A DNA stretch of 64,000 nt from Kordia sp050633145. GTDB lineage: Bacteria; Bacteroidota; Bacteroidia; Flavobacteriales; Flavobacteriaceae. Both the position numbers and the translations under genes were made by a program. Below the pieces are notes generated by a model, which worked only from the letters and a program-made list of their open reading frames with translations, was not told the DNA's origin and did not search any database. The stretch spans positions 124,001 through 188,000 of the forward strand of contig NZ_JBOEFY010000015.1 in NCBI RefSeq assembly GCF_050633145.1. The letters run 5' to 3'. Shown here piece by piece: positions 25,626-35,231 of this stretch (within the stretch, counting starts at the first letter, position 1; every line of letters begins with the position of its first letter).

Positions 25626-26504
25626 ATGAAACATCCTGAACTCATTGTGCAAATTCCTGAACCTTGTCATGAAGACTGGGGCAACATGTCTCCTACCGAA
25701 AAAGGTCGTTTTTGTAACGCATGTACAAAAGAAGTCATAGATTTTTCCGCAAAAAGCGACGAGGAAGTCATCAAGCATTTTACTAATCACGGGAATCTAT
25801 GCGGTCGATTTCATGCATCACAATTGAATAGAAAACTCATTGCAGATAGAAAAAAGCGCAATCATTGGTTGTCGTACGCAGCTACATTGTTGTTGCCAAT
25901 GACTGTATTCTCACAGCAAACAAAATCTGATGAAAAGAAGACTACAAAAACAGAACAACTAGAGATACTAAAGTTTAAAACACTTCATATTAGTTCTCTC
26001 AACAGAAAAGCAAAAGTTCATTCCAAGAAGCAACAAGATTCTATTACTATAAAAGGTATAATTACAGATGATACAGGAATGCCACTTCCTAGTGCAACAG
26101 TACTAATAAAAGAAACATCTATTGGCGTAACTACAGATTTTGATGGAAACTTCTCTATAAAAGTAAAGTCAGGAAACGTTTTAGCAATTATGTATGTAGG
26201 TTATGAAACAAAAGAAATTACGGTAAAAACGTCAAAAATGACGTATGATGTTCAGTTAGATCCAGATGGTTCACTTGAAGAAGTGGTTGTCGTTGGATAT
26301 GTTGTACATAGTGATGAATACGTTAGTAAATATGCTAGTACACACTACCCAAAACCAATGACTGAAGAAGAAGTCAAAGAACGTGACGCACGTACAAAGA
26401 ATTACTTTACTTTTCAAAAGAAAAAATGGCAAGAAAAACGTGTTAAACGACGTGCAGAACGCGCAGCTAGAAAAGCTGAAAGACAAGCTAAAAACAATAA
26501 CTAA
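25626..26504 (+). CDS. tandem paralogue 3: Cys4 N-terminal domain + TM + CarboxypepD-reg-like
   Basis: 292 aa. Cys4 domain (GRFCNACTKEVIDF, HGNLCGRF), membrane helix, linker with SLNRKAKVHSKKQQDS, CarboxypepD_reg-like domain (GIITDDTGMPLPSATVLIKE, DFDGNFSIKV, YVGYETKEI), then SLEEVVVVGYVV, which is the motif that follows this domain in SusC/TonB receptors, although no receptor barrel is present. Basic tail RVKRRAERAARKAERQAK. The shared linker links it to copy 5. Confidence 0.82.
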   Translation: MKHPELIVQIPEPCHEDWGNMSPTEKGRFCNACTKEVIDFSAKSDEEVIKHFTNHGNLCGRFHASQLNRKLIADRKKRNHWLSYAATLLLPMTVFSQQTKSDEKKTTKTEQLEILKFKTLHISSLNRKAKVHSKKQQDSITIKGIITDDTGMPLPSATVLIKETSIGVTTDFDGNFSIKVKSGNVLAIMYVGYETKEITVKTSKMTYDVQLDPDGSLEEVVVVGYVVHSDEYVSKYASTHYPKPMTEEEVKERDARTKNYFTFQKKKWQEKRVKRRAERAARKAERQAKNNN

Positions 26505-26515
26505 CTTTCTATTTT

Positions 26516-27457
26516 ATGAAACATCCTGAGCTCATTGTGCAAATTCCAGAACCTTGTCATGAAGACTGGAACAACATGTCGTCAACTGAAAAAGGGAAGT
26601 TTTGTGGTGTTTGTACGAAAGAAATAATTGATTTTTCAGCCAAAAGTGACGAAGAAATTGTAAAACATGTAGTTGCAAATAATAATCTCTGTGGAAGATT
26701 CCATCCAACACAGTTAGATAGAAAATTAATTGTAGATAGAAAAAAACGCAATCATTGGGTATCGTATGCGGCTTCTTTATTGCTACCTCTAACATTATTT
26801 TCTCAAGAAGTAAAAAAAGAAACTCAAAATATTTCAAAAACTGAGCAAACCAATAACAAGGATTTTAAATCATTGAATATTGGTTCTTTACAGCGACAAG
26901 GAAAAGTTGCACATACAATTCAAAATGATAGTATTACTATAAATGGTGTTGTTACTGATGATAAAGGATTGCCATTATCTTCTACATATTTAGTAATTAA
27001 AGGGACTCATATAGGCGTAACCACTGATCCTAACGGAAATTATACTTTTAAAGTAAATGTAAATGATACTATCAAGGTCACACATGCATTTCATAAAACT
27101 ATCAGTATAAAAATTACAAAAGAAAAAAGGACTTACAATATTGTTTTAGAACCTGAAATAACGATGACGATGGTTCTTGGCGGTGCTGTCGCTGGTGTAG
27201 TTGTGAATTGCCCTACTGATGATTATTACAAAAAATCAATGATGATGCTACTTGGCGATACTGTTAATGGTTTAGTTATGAACTACTCTTCTGATGATTA
27301 TTACAAAAAACCAATGTCTGAAGCTGAAATCACAGAAAAAAAAGAACGCACGAAGAACTATTTCGCGTTTCAAAAGAAAAAATGGCAAGAAAAACGTGCT
27401 AAACGACGTGCAGAACGCGCTGCTAGAAAAGCCGAAAGACAAGCAAAGAACAACTAA
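26516..27457 (+). CDS. tandem paralogue 4: Cys4 N-terminal domain + TM + diverged CarboxypepD-reg-like
   Basis: 313 aa, the longest copy. Cys4 domain (GKFCGVCTKEIIDF, NNLCGRF), membrane helix, then a diverged beta domain (GVVTDDKGLPLSSTYLVIKG, TTDPNGNYTFKV) whose usual SYVGYE strand is replaced by VTHAFHKTISIKI. Near the end an internal duplication repeats a unit of about 27 residues ending in DDYYKKSM / DDYYKKPM, preceded by VVVNCPT / LVMNYSS. Basic tail as in copies 1-3. Confidence 0.8.
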   Translation: MKHPELIVQIPEPCHEDWNNMSSTEKGKFCGVCTKEIIDFSAKSDEEIVKHVVANNNLCGRFHPTQLDRKLIVDRKKRNHWVSYAASLLLPLTLFSQEVKKETQNISKTEQTNNKDFKSLNIGSLQRQGKVAHTIQNDSITINGVVTDDKGLPLSSTYLVIKGTHIGVTTDPNGNYTFKVNVNDTIKVTHAFHKTISIKITKEKRTYNIVLEPEITMTMVLGGAVAGVVVNCPTDDYYKKSMMMLLGDTVNGLVMNYSSDDYYKKPMSEAEITEKKERTKNYFAFQKKKWQEKRAKRRAERAARKAERQAKNN

Positions 27458-27466
27458 TTTCTTTTT

Positions 27467-28303
27467 ATGAAACATCCTAAACTGATTATACAAATTCCAG
27501 AACCTTGTCATGAAGACTGGAACAACATGTCGCCAACTGAAAAAGGTAAATTCTGCGGTGTGTGCACCAAAGAAGTCATCGATTTTACCGCAAAAAGCGA
27601 TGAAGAATTGATTAAACATGTTGCCAATGATGGGAATTTGTGCGGACGATTTCATCCTTCTCAACTCAATAGAAAGCTCATTGCAGATCGAAAAAAACGA
27701 AATCATTGGTTATCCTATGCAGCTACATTGCTGCTGCCAATGACTGTATTTGCGCAAGGAAAACCTAGAATGAATGAAAAAGTTGATAAAACTGAACAAC
27801 TCGACAATTATAACTTTACAAGACTTCATATAGGTTCACTCAATAGAAAAGCAAAAGTACATTCTAAAAAACAACAAGATTCTATAAAAATTAGCGGAAC
27901 CATAACAGATAATACAGGTCTTCCTTTGCCTGGCGCAACTATACTCATTAAAGGAAACTACCATGGAAAAACAACTGATTTTGATGGAAACTTTTCTGTA
28001 AAAGTAAAGCCTAACGATATATTAATGATTAGTTATGTAGGCTATAAAAGTCAAGAAATCAGCATTACTAAAACGCAAAGTGTATACAAAATTGAACTTA
28101 AAGAAAGTGAACAATTAGAAGAAGTTACAGTTGTGGCTGGTGGTATTAGTGCAAATTATGAAGAATTACAAGGTATTGCAGGTGGCATAACAACCGTTAA
28201 CGGATATGATATGAAATCTATTAACGCAAAAAAGAAAAGCTTTTTTCAATTATTACAGAACCTGTGGAACAAAAAACTGCAAAATCCCAAGAAAAAGCAT
28301 TAA
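27467..28303 (+). CDS. tandem paralogue 5: Cys4 N-terminal domain + TM + CarboxypepD-reg-like, different tail
   Basis: 278 aa. Cys4 domain (GKFCGVCTKEVIDF, DGNLCGRF), membrane helix, CarboxypepD_reg-like domain (GTITDNTGLPLPGATILIKG, DFDGNFSVKV, ISYVGYKSQEI) and the SusC-like EQLEEVTVVAGG. It lacks the RTKNYFAFQ-type tail of the other four; instead it ends in a short basic segment (KKKSFFQLLQNLWNKKLQNP). Last of the array; no terminator hairpin is obvious before the next gene. Confidence 0.82.
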   Translation: MKHPKLIIQIPEPCHEDWNNMSPTEKGKFCGVCTKEVIDFTAKSDEELIKHVANDGNLCGRFHPSQLNRKLIADRKKRNHWLSYAATLLLPMTVFAQGKPRMNEKVDKTEQLDNYNFTRLHIGSLNRKAKVHSKKQQDSIKISGTITDNTGLPLPGATILIKGNYHGKTTDFDGNFSVKVKPNDILMISYVGYKSQEISITKTQSVYKIELKESEQLEEVTVVAGGISANYEELQGIAGGITTVNGYDMKSINAKKKSFFQLLQNLWNKKLQNPKKKH

Positions 28304-28397
28304 ATAATAGGCTTCAAACAATAATTAGAACTTCAAAAAGTTATATTTTTACCACATAGTATATCTATAAACGATAGCTACCAATTAAAATAGTACA

Positions 28398-29960
28398 ATG
28401 AAGAAATTTTTATACGCCTTTTTAATTCTTGCCATTACCATACTTTGGAGTTCTTGCCGAAAAGATTTTGTAACCGTTCCAAGTTCTGGACAACTTCAAT
28501 TTTCAAAAGATACCGTGTATTTAGACACCGTTTTTACCAATATTGGTTCAAGCACCTACAATTTAAAAGTATACAACCGAAGTGACGATGATATTCGCAT
28601 TCCTTCTATTCAATTGGGCGAAGGACAAAGTTCTAGATATCGTTTAAATGTTGATGGTGTTGCCGGAAAAGTATTTGAAGACGTAGAGTTACTAGCAAAT
28701 GACAGTATGTTTGTCTTTGTAGAAACGACTTTAGATATTACTGATTTTGCTGGAGGCGATCAATTTTTATATACCGATGCGATCGAATTTGACACAGGAA
28801 ATAATCAGCAAAAAGTAGAATTAGTCACCTTGGTTCAAGATGCCGTTTTTCTCTATCCGCAGCAATTTGATGATGGTACTATTGAAACCTTACTCCTTAG
28901 CGTAGATGAAGAAGGTAATGAAACACGCATTGAAGGTTTCTTTTTGGAAGATTCTGAATTGAACTGGACCAATGAAAAACCGTATGTAGTATACGGATAT
29001 GCTGCAGTTGGACAAAATCAAGTCTTAAATATAGAAGCTGGCGCACGTGTGCATTTTCATGCAGATTCTGGATTGATTGTTGGAAATTTAGGTTCACTAC
29101 AAGTCAATGGAGCTTTAAGTACAACCGAAGATCTAGAAAATGAAGTCATTTTTGAAGGCGACCGTTTGGAACCTGGTTTTGCAAATGTGCCAGGACAATG
29201 GGGAACTATTTGGCTTACTGATGGAAGTACAAATAATAATATTAACTATGCAACCATAAAAAATGCTTCTGTTGGACTCTTAACAGAAAATAGTGACGAT
29301 CCAGACAATCCTACGTTGACATTAAATAATTCTAAAATTTACAATAGTGCTTCTGTCGGACTTTTAGCGCGTACAGGACATGTAGAAGCTAACAATTCTG
29401 TGATTGGAAGTGCAGGACAAGCGTCTTTATATTTGAATTTAGGTGGAAAATACACATTCAGACATTGTACGTTTGCAAACTATTGGAGCAATAGCTTTAG
29501 AGTAGCTCCTACGGTTTTAATAGACAATTTCTTAGATGTCGGGAATGGAATGGAATTTACGGCAGATTTGGAACAAGCAGATTTTTCTAACTGTATTATT
29601 TATGGAAATAATGGTATTGAATTACTGTTAAATCAAGCGGAAAGCAACTCATCAATATTACTAGAATATAACTTTAAAAACTGTTTGATTAAGTTTGACG
29701 ACTTCAATAATCGTTTTGTGAATGATCCTTTATATAACTTCAACGATACAGGTATTTTTGAAGGAATCGTTTTGAATTCAGATCCTGATTTCAAAAACAC
29801 AGACACTGGCGAATTTATTATTGGTGATAATTCTGGAGCTATCGGAATTGGGAATACACCAACTATGCCGCCAGCGATTCAAAGCGATCTATTAGGAAAT
29901 CCTAGAACAAATCCTTCTGATGTTGGAGCCTATAATCACACTACTTTTGATGACGATTAA
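28398..29960 (+). CDS. lipoprotein with right-handed beta-helix-like C-terminal part
   Basis: 520 aa. Lipoprotein signal (LAITILWSSCRKD). The N-terminal half (about 25-190) has immunoglobulin-like strands (KDTVYLDTVFTNIGSSTYNL, LKVYNRSDDDIRI) found in Bacteroidota surface lipoproteins. From about 205 the GxNxxLNIEAGARVHF, SGLIVGNLGSLQVNGAL, NYATIKNASVGLL and ARTGHVEANNSVIGSAGQ repeats are those of a beta-helix (NosD/pectate-lyase-like). It ends GNPRTNPSDVGAYNH, a motif frequent at the end of polymorphic beta-helix proteins. Probably an envelope carbohydrate- or protein-binding protein; no catalytic residues could be assigned. Confidence 0.78.
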   Translation: MKKFLYAFLILAITILWSSCRKDFVTVPSSGQLQFSKDTVYLDTVFTNIGSSTYNLKVYNRSDDDIRIPSIQLGEGQSSRYRLNVDGVAGKVFEDVELLANDSMFVFVETTLDITDFAGGDQFLYTDAIEFDTGNNQQKVELVTLVQDAVFLYPQQFDDGTIETLLLSVDEEGNETRIEGFFLEDSELNWTNEKPYVVYGYAAVGQNQVLNIEAGARVHFHADSGLIVGNLGSLQVNGALSTTEDLENEVIFEGDRLEPGFANVPGQWGTIWLTDGSTNNNINYATIKNASVGLLTENSDDPDNPTLTLNNSKIYNSASVGLLARTGHVEANNSVIGSAGQASLYLNLGGKYTFRHCTFANYWSNSFRVAPTVLIDNFLDVGNGMEFTADLEQADFSNCIIYGNNGIELLLNQAESNSSILLEYNFKNCLIKFDDFNNRFVNDPLYNFNDTGIFEGIVLNSDPDFKNTDTGEFIIGDNSGAIGIGNTPTMPPAIQSDLLGNPRTNPSDVGAYNHTTFDDD

Positions 29961-29992
29961 TACATTCAGCTAAAAAATATACAATACACCGA

Positions 29993-30035
29993 AAAGAATC
30001 ATAAAAGTAGTTCGCTATTTTATGATTCTTTTTTT
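29993..30035 (+). terminator. intrinsic terminator
   Basis: AAAGAATCATAAAA / TTTTATGATTCTTT with seven T residues, 33 bp after the beta-helix lipoprotein gene. Confidence 0.85.
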
Positions 30036-30097
30036 ATGCGTATATTTAGAAGAACTTATTAACGAATAAAGAACAATTAAACACAAAAATTAACGAC

Positions 30098-30475
30098 ATG
30101 ATTGAAATTATTTTTAAAATTGCCTGTCTTGCAGCTGGAATTTTACTTGGACTTACCGCATTAGACAAATTGGATGGAGAAAGCGATTTCTTTAACAATA
30201 TTGCTAAAAAACTAATGCCTTTTACAACTATAATTGGTGGCGGTATTTTAGGACTGGGAATTTACTACCTACTACATTTTGACCATTTAATTTTCAATAT
30301 ATTAGCAATGGCAGCTGGTGTGTTACTATTAACGCACGTATTAAGTCAAATTCCAAAAATTGGAGATACGTTAGTAAAAATTTCTAAAACATTAATGCCT
30401 TTTAAAGTAATTGTTGGAATCGCATTATTTGTATTGACAATTTTACGCTTTTTAAGCATTCATCCGTTAGGATAA
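30098..30475 (+). CDS. small four-helix membrane protein
   Basis: 125 aa with about four hydrophobic segments (5-22, 43-63, 68-88, 100-118). Two similar halves are visible: LMPFTTIIGGGILGLGIYYL and LMPFKVIVGIALFVLTILRF, each after a D-x-x-x-K/I-x-K-x-L-M-P pattern, so the protein looks like an internal duplication. No known function. Convergent with the next gene. Confidence 0.75.
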   Translation: MIEIIFKIACLAAGILLGLTALDKLDGESDFFNNIAKKLMPFTTIIGGGILGLGIYYLLHFDHLIFNILAMAAGVLLLTHVLSQIPKIGDTLVKISKTLMPFKVIVGIALFVLTILRFLSIHPLG

Positions 30476-30483
30476 GATATAGA

Positions 30484-32196
30484 TTACTGAATTACCACTT
30501 TTTGTACTGTTTTGGTTGTTGCTGTGCGAATTTCTAAAAAGAATAGTCCGCTTGTTAGTGAAGAAACGTCCAATTTTGTTTGACCGTTTTGTTCTTTTTG
30601 AACAAACACTTCTTTACCCAAACTATCAAAAACAGTAACCGTATACGGTGTAGAAATTGTGGTAGAAATCATCATATAATCCGATGCAGGATTTGGGAAA
30701 ACGCTGAAACTTTCGGCGTTTTCTTCGTTTATACCTAATGTGCTTCCTTCTATAACGTTCAATGCCTGATTTGCTGTTACATTGGTAAGCGTATCTACCA
30801 ATCCGCTTGGCCAGAAAATTTCTAGCATATCAATTGTAGTTTCTGTTCCTAAGCCAAAAATTTCCGTTGCAGAATTCTGTCCTAAAAATGCTTCGCCACA
30901 CAAAGTATATCTATACATTGCTTGTCCGTTAACAGTTGCTTTTATCCTTGCTCCTATTCCTGCTTTATTACTTGTAGTACCTTCCAGCTTTACTTTAAGC
31001 CAATTATTTGTACCGCCAGCATTTCTCCATAATGTATGATTTTCTGGTGCTTGATTTACTACGACAAAATCTTGGTAACCATCATTATTAATATCACCAA
31101 TAGCATTGGAAAAACTAGTAAACGTATCATTTGTAAAACCTGCCGTTGTTGGAACTGTATAACTATATCCTGTATCGCATTGGTAAAAACCAGAAGTCAT
31201 CAACCCAGAAGCTGTATTGTTTATCATACTACATACATACAAGTCTAAATCTGTGTCATTATCTGCATCAAAGAAGTTTGCGCCCCAACCTATGCTGTTA
31301 AAAATAGTTCCAGAAGCTGTTGCCAAATCTGTAAATGTACCATCTCCATTATTTTTCAATAAATGGTTTCCTTCTACAGTATTTGTTACATAAATATCTA
31401 AGTAACCATCGTAATTATAATCATCAATCGTAGTAGACATTGCATTTGCCGCAACTCCTGCTCCAGAAGAAGCACTTACATCTGTAAAAGTTCCATCACC
31501 ATCATTCTTATAAAGAATATTCGTGTTTGCAAAACGGTCATTTGAGATGTAAATATCTAAAAAACCATCATTATTATAATCAAAAAAGGAAGAACAGAAC
31601 GATAAGTGACCTACATTACTAATTCCTGCAATGAGTGAAACATCTGTAAAAGTTCCATTCCCATTGTTTCTATATAATTGATTCGGAATGATTTTATCAT
31701 CATCTTTATTTGATAAGAATAAATCTAAATCGCCATCATTATCATAATCGCCAAAAGAAGCACCGTACGTATATAAAATGGTATTTGGAATTCCTGCAAT
31801 ACCTGAAACATCTGTGAAGTTAAAGTTTCCGTCATTATTGTATAATTTATTTGCTGCATCTAAGCGCGCTACAAACAAATCGTTATCACCATCATTATCA
31901 TAATCAACCCACAAAACCTGCTTTGAGTGTCCTGGAATTGTAATATTGAACGTTTCTTCTACAAAAGTGCCTGAATTATTTTTAAAAAATCGAACAGAAA
32001 AATTTTCTTTACAAGCAAAAGTCAAATCGTCCCAACCATCATTATCGTAGTCATAAAAACTAACGCCTCCAAGTTGTGTACTAAAGCTTCCAGTGATATT
32101 AATTCCTAACTCAACAGCTTTCTCTTCAAAAAGAATTTGCGCCTGTACTAGCGGGAAATATAAAAAAGATAAGAGTACAATCGTGTAATTTTTCAT
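30484..32196 (-). CDS. secreted FG-GAP/VCBS repeat protein with ASPIC/UnbV domain and T9SS sorting domain (CRTAC1-like)
   Basis: 570 aa. Signal peptide (MKNYTIVLLSFLYFPLVQAQ). At least seven calcium-binding-like repeats of the DYDNDGDLDLF / DYNNDGFLDIY type spread over about 45-385 form a beta-propeller. Then an ASPIC/UnbV domain (GIGARIKATVNGQAMYR ... EIFWPSGLVDTL, about 400-475) and a C-terminal type A sorting domain (SVFPNPASDYMMIS ... SGLFFLEIRT). The cargo is exported by the Por/type IX system to the cell surface. Biological role unknown. Confidence 0.9.
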   Translation of the reverse strand: MKNYTIVLLSFLYFPLVQAQILFEEKAVELGINITGSFSTQLGGVSFYDYDNDGWDDLTFACKENFSVRFFKNNSGTFVEETFNITIPGHSKQVLWVDYDNDGDNDLFVARLDAANKLYNNDGNFNFTDVSGIAGIPNTILYTYGASFGDYDNDGDLDLFLSNKDDDKIIPNQLYRNNGNGTFTDVSLIAGISNVGHLSFCSSFFDYNNDGFLDIYISNDRFANTNILYKNDGDGTFTDVSASSGAGVAANAMSTTIDDYNYDGYLDIYVTNTVEGNHLLKNNGDGTFTDLATASGTIFNSIGWGANFFDADNDTDLDLYVCSMINNTASGLMTSGFYQCDTGYSYTVPTTAGFTNDTFTSFSNAIGDINNDGYQDFVVVNQAPENHTLWRNAGGTNNWLKVKLEGTTSNKAGIGARIKATVNGQAMYRYTLCGEAFLGQNSATEIFGLGTETTIDMLEIFWPSGLVDTLTNVTANQALNVIEGSTLGINEENAESFSVFPNPASDYMMISTTISTPYTVTVFDSLGKEVFVQKEQNGQTKLDVSSLTSGLFFLEIRTATTKTVQKVVIQ

Positions 32197-32369
32197 CTGC
32201 CAATTTTTTAATATATATTGAATTCAGATGGAATTCGCCAACTATCATTTTTGATACTTGTAAACTTAATTACAATGGCTCATTTCATATCTGCAACTTT
32301 TTATAGTGACAAATATAATAAATCTTAATTTTATGTTAAAAAACTACACGATTGTATTTATTCTATAAT

Positions 32370-33644
32370 TTATGCCTGAAACAAAGGTTTGTCAGACATC
32401 ATTGTATTTACTTTAAAAGCAATGTTTTCTAATTTTGCTTCATTTTCAAAATTTGTAATGGCTTCGTCAATATATTCTACGATTAATGCCATATCAGTTT
32501 CTTTTAAACCTCTAGTTGTAATTGCTGAAGTTCCAATACGAATTCCAGAAGTTACAAATGGACTTTTATCATCAAAAGGAACCATGTTTTTGTTCACAGT
32601 AATATCGGCTACACCTAAAGCTTTTTCTGCTTCTTTTCCTGTAATATTCTTGTTACGAAGATCAATCAACATCATATGATTGTCTGTTCCGCCAGAAATA
32701 ATATTGTATCCTTTAGCTACAAATGCAGCTGCCATTGCTTGTGCATTTTTTTGTACTTGCAAAATATAATGCATAAACTCATCTGTCAATGCTTCACCAA
32801 AAGCAATTGCTTTTCCTGCAATAACATGCTCTAAAGGTCCACCTTGATTTCCAGGGAATACAGAACCATCTAATATAGAAGACATTTTGCGTAGCTTTCC
32901 GTTTTTAAGCGTAATTCCAAAAGGATTTGGAAAATCTTTCCCCATCATAATCAATCCACCACGAGGTCCACGTAAAGTTTTATGTGTCGTTGTAGTAACA
33001 ATATGACAATGTGGAATTGGATCATTCAAAATTCCTTTAGCAATCAATCCAGCTGGATGTGAAATATCTGCCATTAATAATGCACCAACACTATCTGCAA
33101 TCTCGCGGAAGCGTTTAAAATCAATATCTCTTGAATATGCAGACGCACCAGCAATGATCATTTTTGGTTGTTCTTTCGTAGCCGTTTCTTGAATTTTATC
33201 ATAATTCAATACACCTGTTTCTTCTTCTACTCCGTAAAATGAAGGTGTATATAATTTTCCTGAAAAGTTTACTGGAGAACCATGTGTTAAGTGACCACCG
33301 TGAGACAAATCGAATCCTAAAATTTTATCTCCTGGCTTCAAACATGCAGCAAAAACAGCAGTATTTGCCTGACTTCCACTATGTGGTTGTACATTTGCGT
33401 AAGCTGCACCAAACAAAGCTTTCGCTCGTTCAATAGCAATGGTTTCAACCTCATCTACGACCTCACAGCCGCCATAATAACGTTTTCCGGGATATCCTTC
33501 AGCATATTTATTTGTCAGTACAGAACCTACAGCTTCCATAACCTGATCACTTACAAAATTCTCAGAAGCGATTAACTCTAATCCTTCTATTTGTCTTTCT
33601 TTTTCGGCTTGAATTAATTCAAAAATTTGTTCGTCGCGTTGCAT
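32370..33644 (-). CDS. glyA: serine hydroxymethyltransferase
   Basis: 424 aa. PLP-dependent fold type I enzyme interconverting serine and glycine with tetrahydrofolate. Diagnostic segments: EGLELIASENFVSDQVMEA, TNKYAEGYPGKRYYGGCEV, NVQPHSGSQANTAVF, and PLP-lysine motif VTTTTHKTLRGPRGG. Cytoplasmic. On the minus strand the upstream sequence has TATTTTTG about 30 bp before the ATG, a likely -7 box. Single gene. Confidence 0.98.
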   Translation of the reverse strand: MQRDEQIFELIQAEKERQIEGLELIASENFVSDQVMEAVGSVLTNKYAEGYPGKRYYGGCEVVDEVETIAIERAKALFGAAYANVQPHSGSQANTAVFAACLKPGDKILGFDLSHGGHLTHGSPVNFSGKLYTPSFYGVEEETGVLNYDKIQETATKEQPKMIIAGASAYSRDIDFKRFREIADSVGALLMADISHPAGLIAKGILNDPIPHCHIVTTTTHKTLRGPRGGLIMMGKDFPNPFGITLKNGKLRKMSSILDGSVFPGNQGGPLEHVIAGKAIAFGEALTDEFMHYILQVQKNAQAMAAAFVAKGYNIISGGTDNHMMLIDLRNKNITGKEAEKALGVADITVNKNMVPFDDKSPFVTSGIRIGTSAITTRGLKETDMALIVEYIDEAITNFENEAKLENIAFKVNTMMSDKPLFQA

Positions 33645-33766
33645 TGTTTTGACTCTATGTTAATAAAAACCAAAAATATGATATAGATTCGATAACTCAT
33701 ATAGAAAACTCATATATTTGAAGAGAAATAACAAAATTTTTAAAATTATAAATATTCCAAACAACT

Positions 33767-35056
33767 ATGCCAGATACAACCAACAATCCCAATCGCAAAA
33801 CTTGGCTAGAAGTTGCTCCAAACAGTGATTTTCCTATCCAAAACATACCTTTTGGTGTTTTTCTTACCAGAGATGACGTTATTACGATCGGAACTCGAAT
33901 TGGAGACTTTGCCATTGACTTAGGCGCACTACATCAATTAGGTTATTTTGATGGAATTCCATTAACTGACGACATTTTTCTGCAAGACAGTTTAAATGAT
34001 TTTATCTCTGATGGAAAGAAAACATGGCGCTTAGTACGAAATCGTATTGGAGACATTTTTGATGCTGATAATGCGAATTTGCGTGATAATGCTGCACACA
34101 GAAATACAATTATTTTTACTTTAGATGAAATAGAAATGCAATTGCCAGTTCAAATTGGCGATTATACAGATTTTTACTCTAGTATAGAACATGCTACCAA
34201 TGTTGGTGTGATGTTTAGAGGAAAAGAAAATGCATTGATGCCAAACTGGCTTCATGTACCTGTAGGATATCACGGAAGAAGCTCTTCTATTATTCCATCG
34301 GGAATTCCAATTCATCGTCCGCAAGGGCAAACATTGCCAGCTGGATCAGATACACCTGTATTTGGACCTTCAAAACGTGTTGATTTTGAATTAGAAATGG
34401 CTTTTATTACTACTGATGCCAATCATTTAGGAGAACCAATTCCTATTGATGAAGCTGAAGATTATATTTTTGGAGTTGTTTTATTCAATGACTGGAGTGC
34501 ACGTGATATTCAAAAGTGGGAATATGTGCCATTAGGACCATTCTTAGGAAAGAGTTTTGCTTCGTCAATCTCTGCTTGGATTGTAACTATGGATGCTTTA
34601 GAGCCTTTTAGAGTAGAAACACCTAAGCCATTAAAGCCACAATTAGAATATTTACAATACACAGGAAAGAAAAGTTACGACATTCACTTAGAAGTAGCCA
34701 TACAACCTGAAAACAGTACGGAAACTATTGTTTCTCGTTCTAACTTTAAATATATGTATTGGAACATGGCGCAACAACTTACGCACCATACCGTAAATGG
34801 TTGTCCTGTGAATTCTGGTGATATGATGGGAAGTGGAACACTTTCTGGAAAAACACCTGATTCGTATGGTTCTATGTTAGAGTTATCTTGGGCAGGAAAA
34901 AATCCTGTAAAATTAAATGATGGTTCTGAACGTATATTCATCAATGATGGAGATACTGTAATTATGCGCGGACATTGTCAAAACGAACATGTGCGTATTG
35001 GTTTTGGTGAAGTTTCATCGAAAGTATTGCCAGTCTTTGAACCTAAAAAGAAATAA
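33767..35056 (+). CDS. fahA: fumarylacetoacetase
   Basis: 429 aa, typical length. Last step of tyrosine degradation: fumarylacetoacetate to fumarate and acetoacetate. N-terminal FAA_hydrolase_N (TWLEVAPNSDFPIQNIPFGV) and C-terminal catalytic domain with DYTDFYSSIEHATNVG, NWLHVPVGYHGRSSSI, metal ligands in DFELEMAF and LFNDWSARDIQKWEYVPLGP, and NSGDMMGSGTLSGKTP. Divergent from glyA with about 120 bp between them. The other tyrosine-catabolic genes are not here. Confidence 0.97.
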   Translation: MPDTTNNPNRKTWLEVAPNSDFPIQNIPFGVFLTRDDVITIGTRIGDFAIDLGALHQLGYFDGIPLTDDIFLQDSLNDFISDGKKTWRLVRNRIGDIFDADNANLRDNAAHRNTIIFTLDEIEMQLPVQIGDYTDFYSSIEHATNVGVMFRGKENALMPNWLHVPVGYHGRSSSIIPSGIPIHRPQGQTLPAGSDTPVFGPSKRVDFELEMAFITTDANHLGEPIPIDEAEDYIFGVVLFNDWSARDIQKWEYVPLGPFLGKSFASSISAWIVTMDALEPFRVETPKPLKPQLEYLQYTGKKSYDIHLEVAIQPENSTETIVSRSNFKYMYWNMAQQLTHHTVNGCPVNSGDMMGSGTLSGKTPDSYGSMLELSWAGKNPVKLNDGSERIFINDGDTVIMRGHCQNEHVRIGFGEVSSKVLPVFEPKKK

Positions 35057-35082
35057 GACACCTTTGCAATAATAATTATATT

Positions 35083-35113
35083 GAAGACCAGGCTTTTAGT
35101 CTGGTCTTTTTTG
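35083..35113 (+). terminator. intrinsic terminator of fumarylacetoacetase gene
   Basis: AAGACCAG / CTGGTCTT stem with GCTTTTAGT loop region and TTTTTT tail, about 30 bp after the stop. Confidence 0.85.
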
Positions 35114-35231
35114 TTTATTCCAATGTTTAAGTGATACCTGCAATTCGATAATTGTGGGTTATATTGATTTTTAATTGGACCATTTTGATGTACTATTGCT
35201 TCATTATAAATATACATAACAAGTACTTAAA

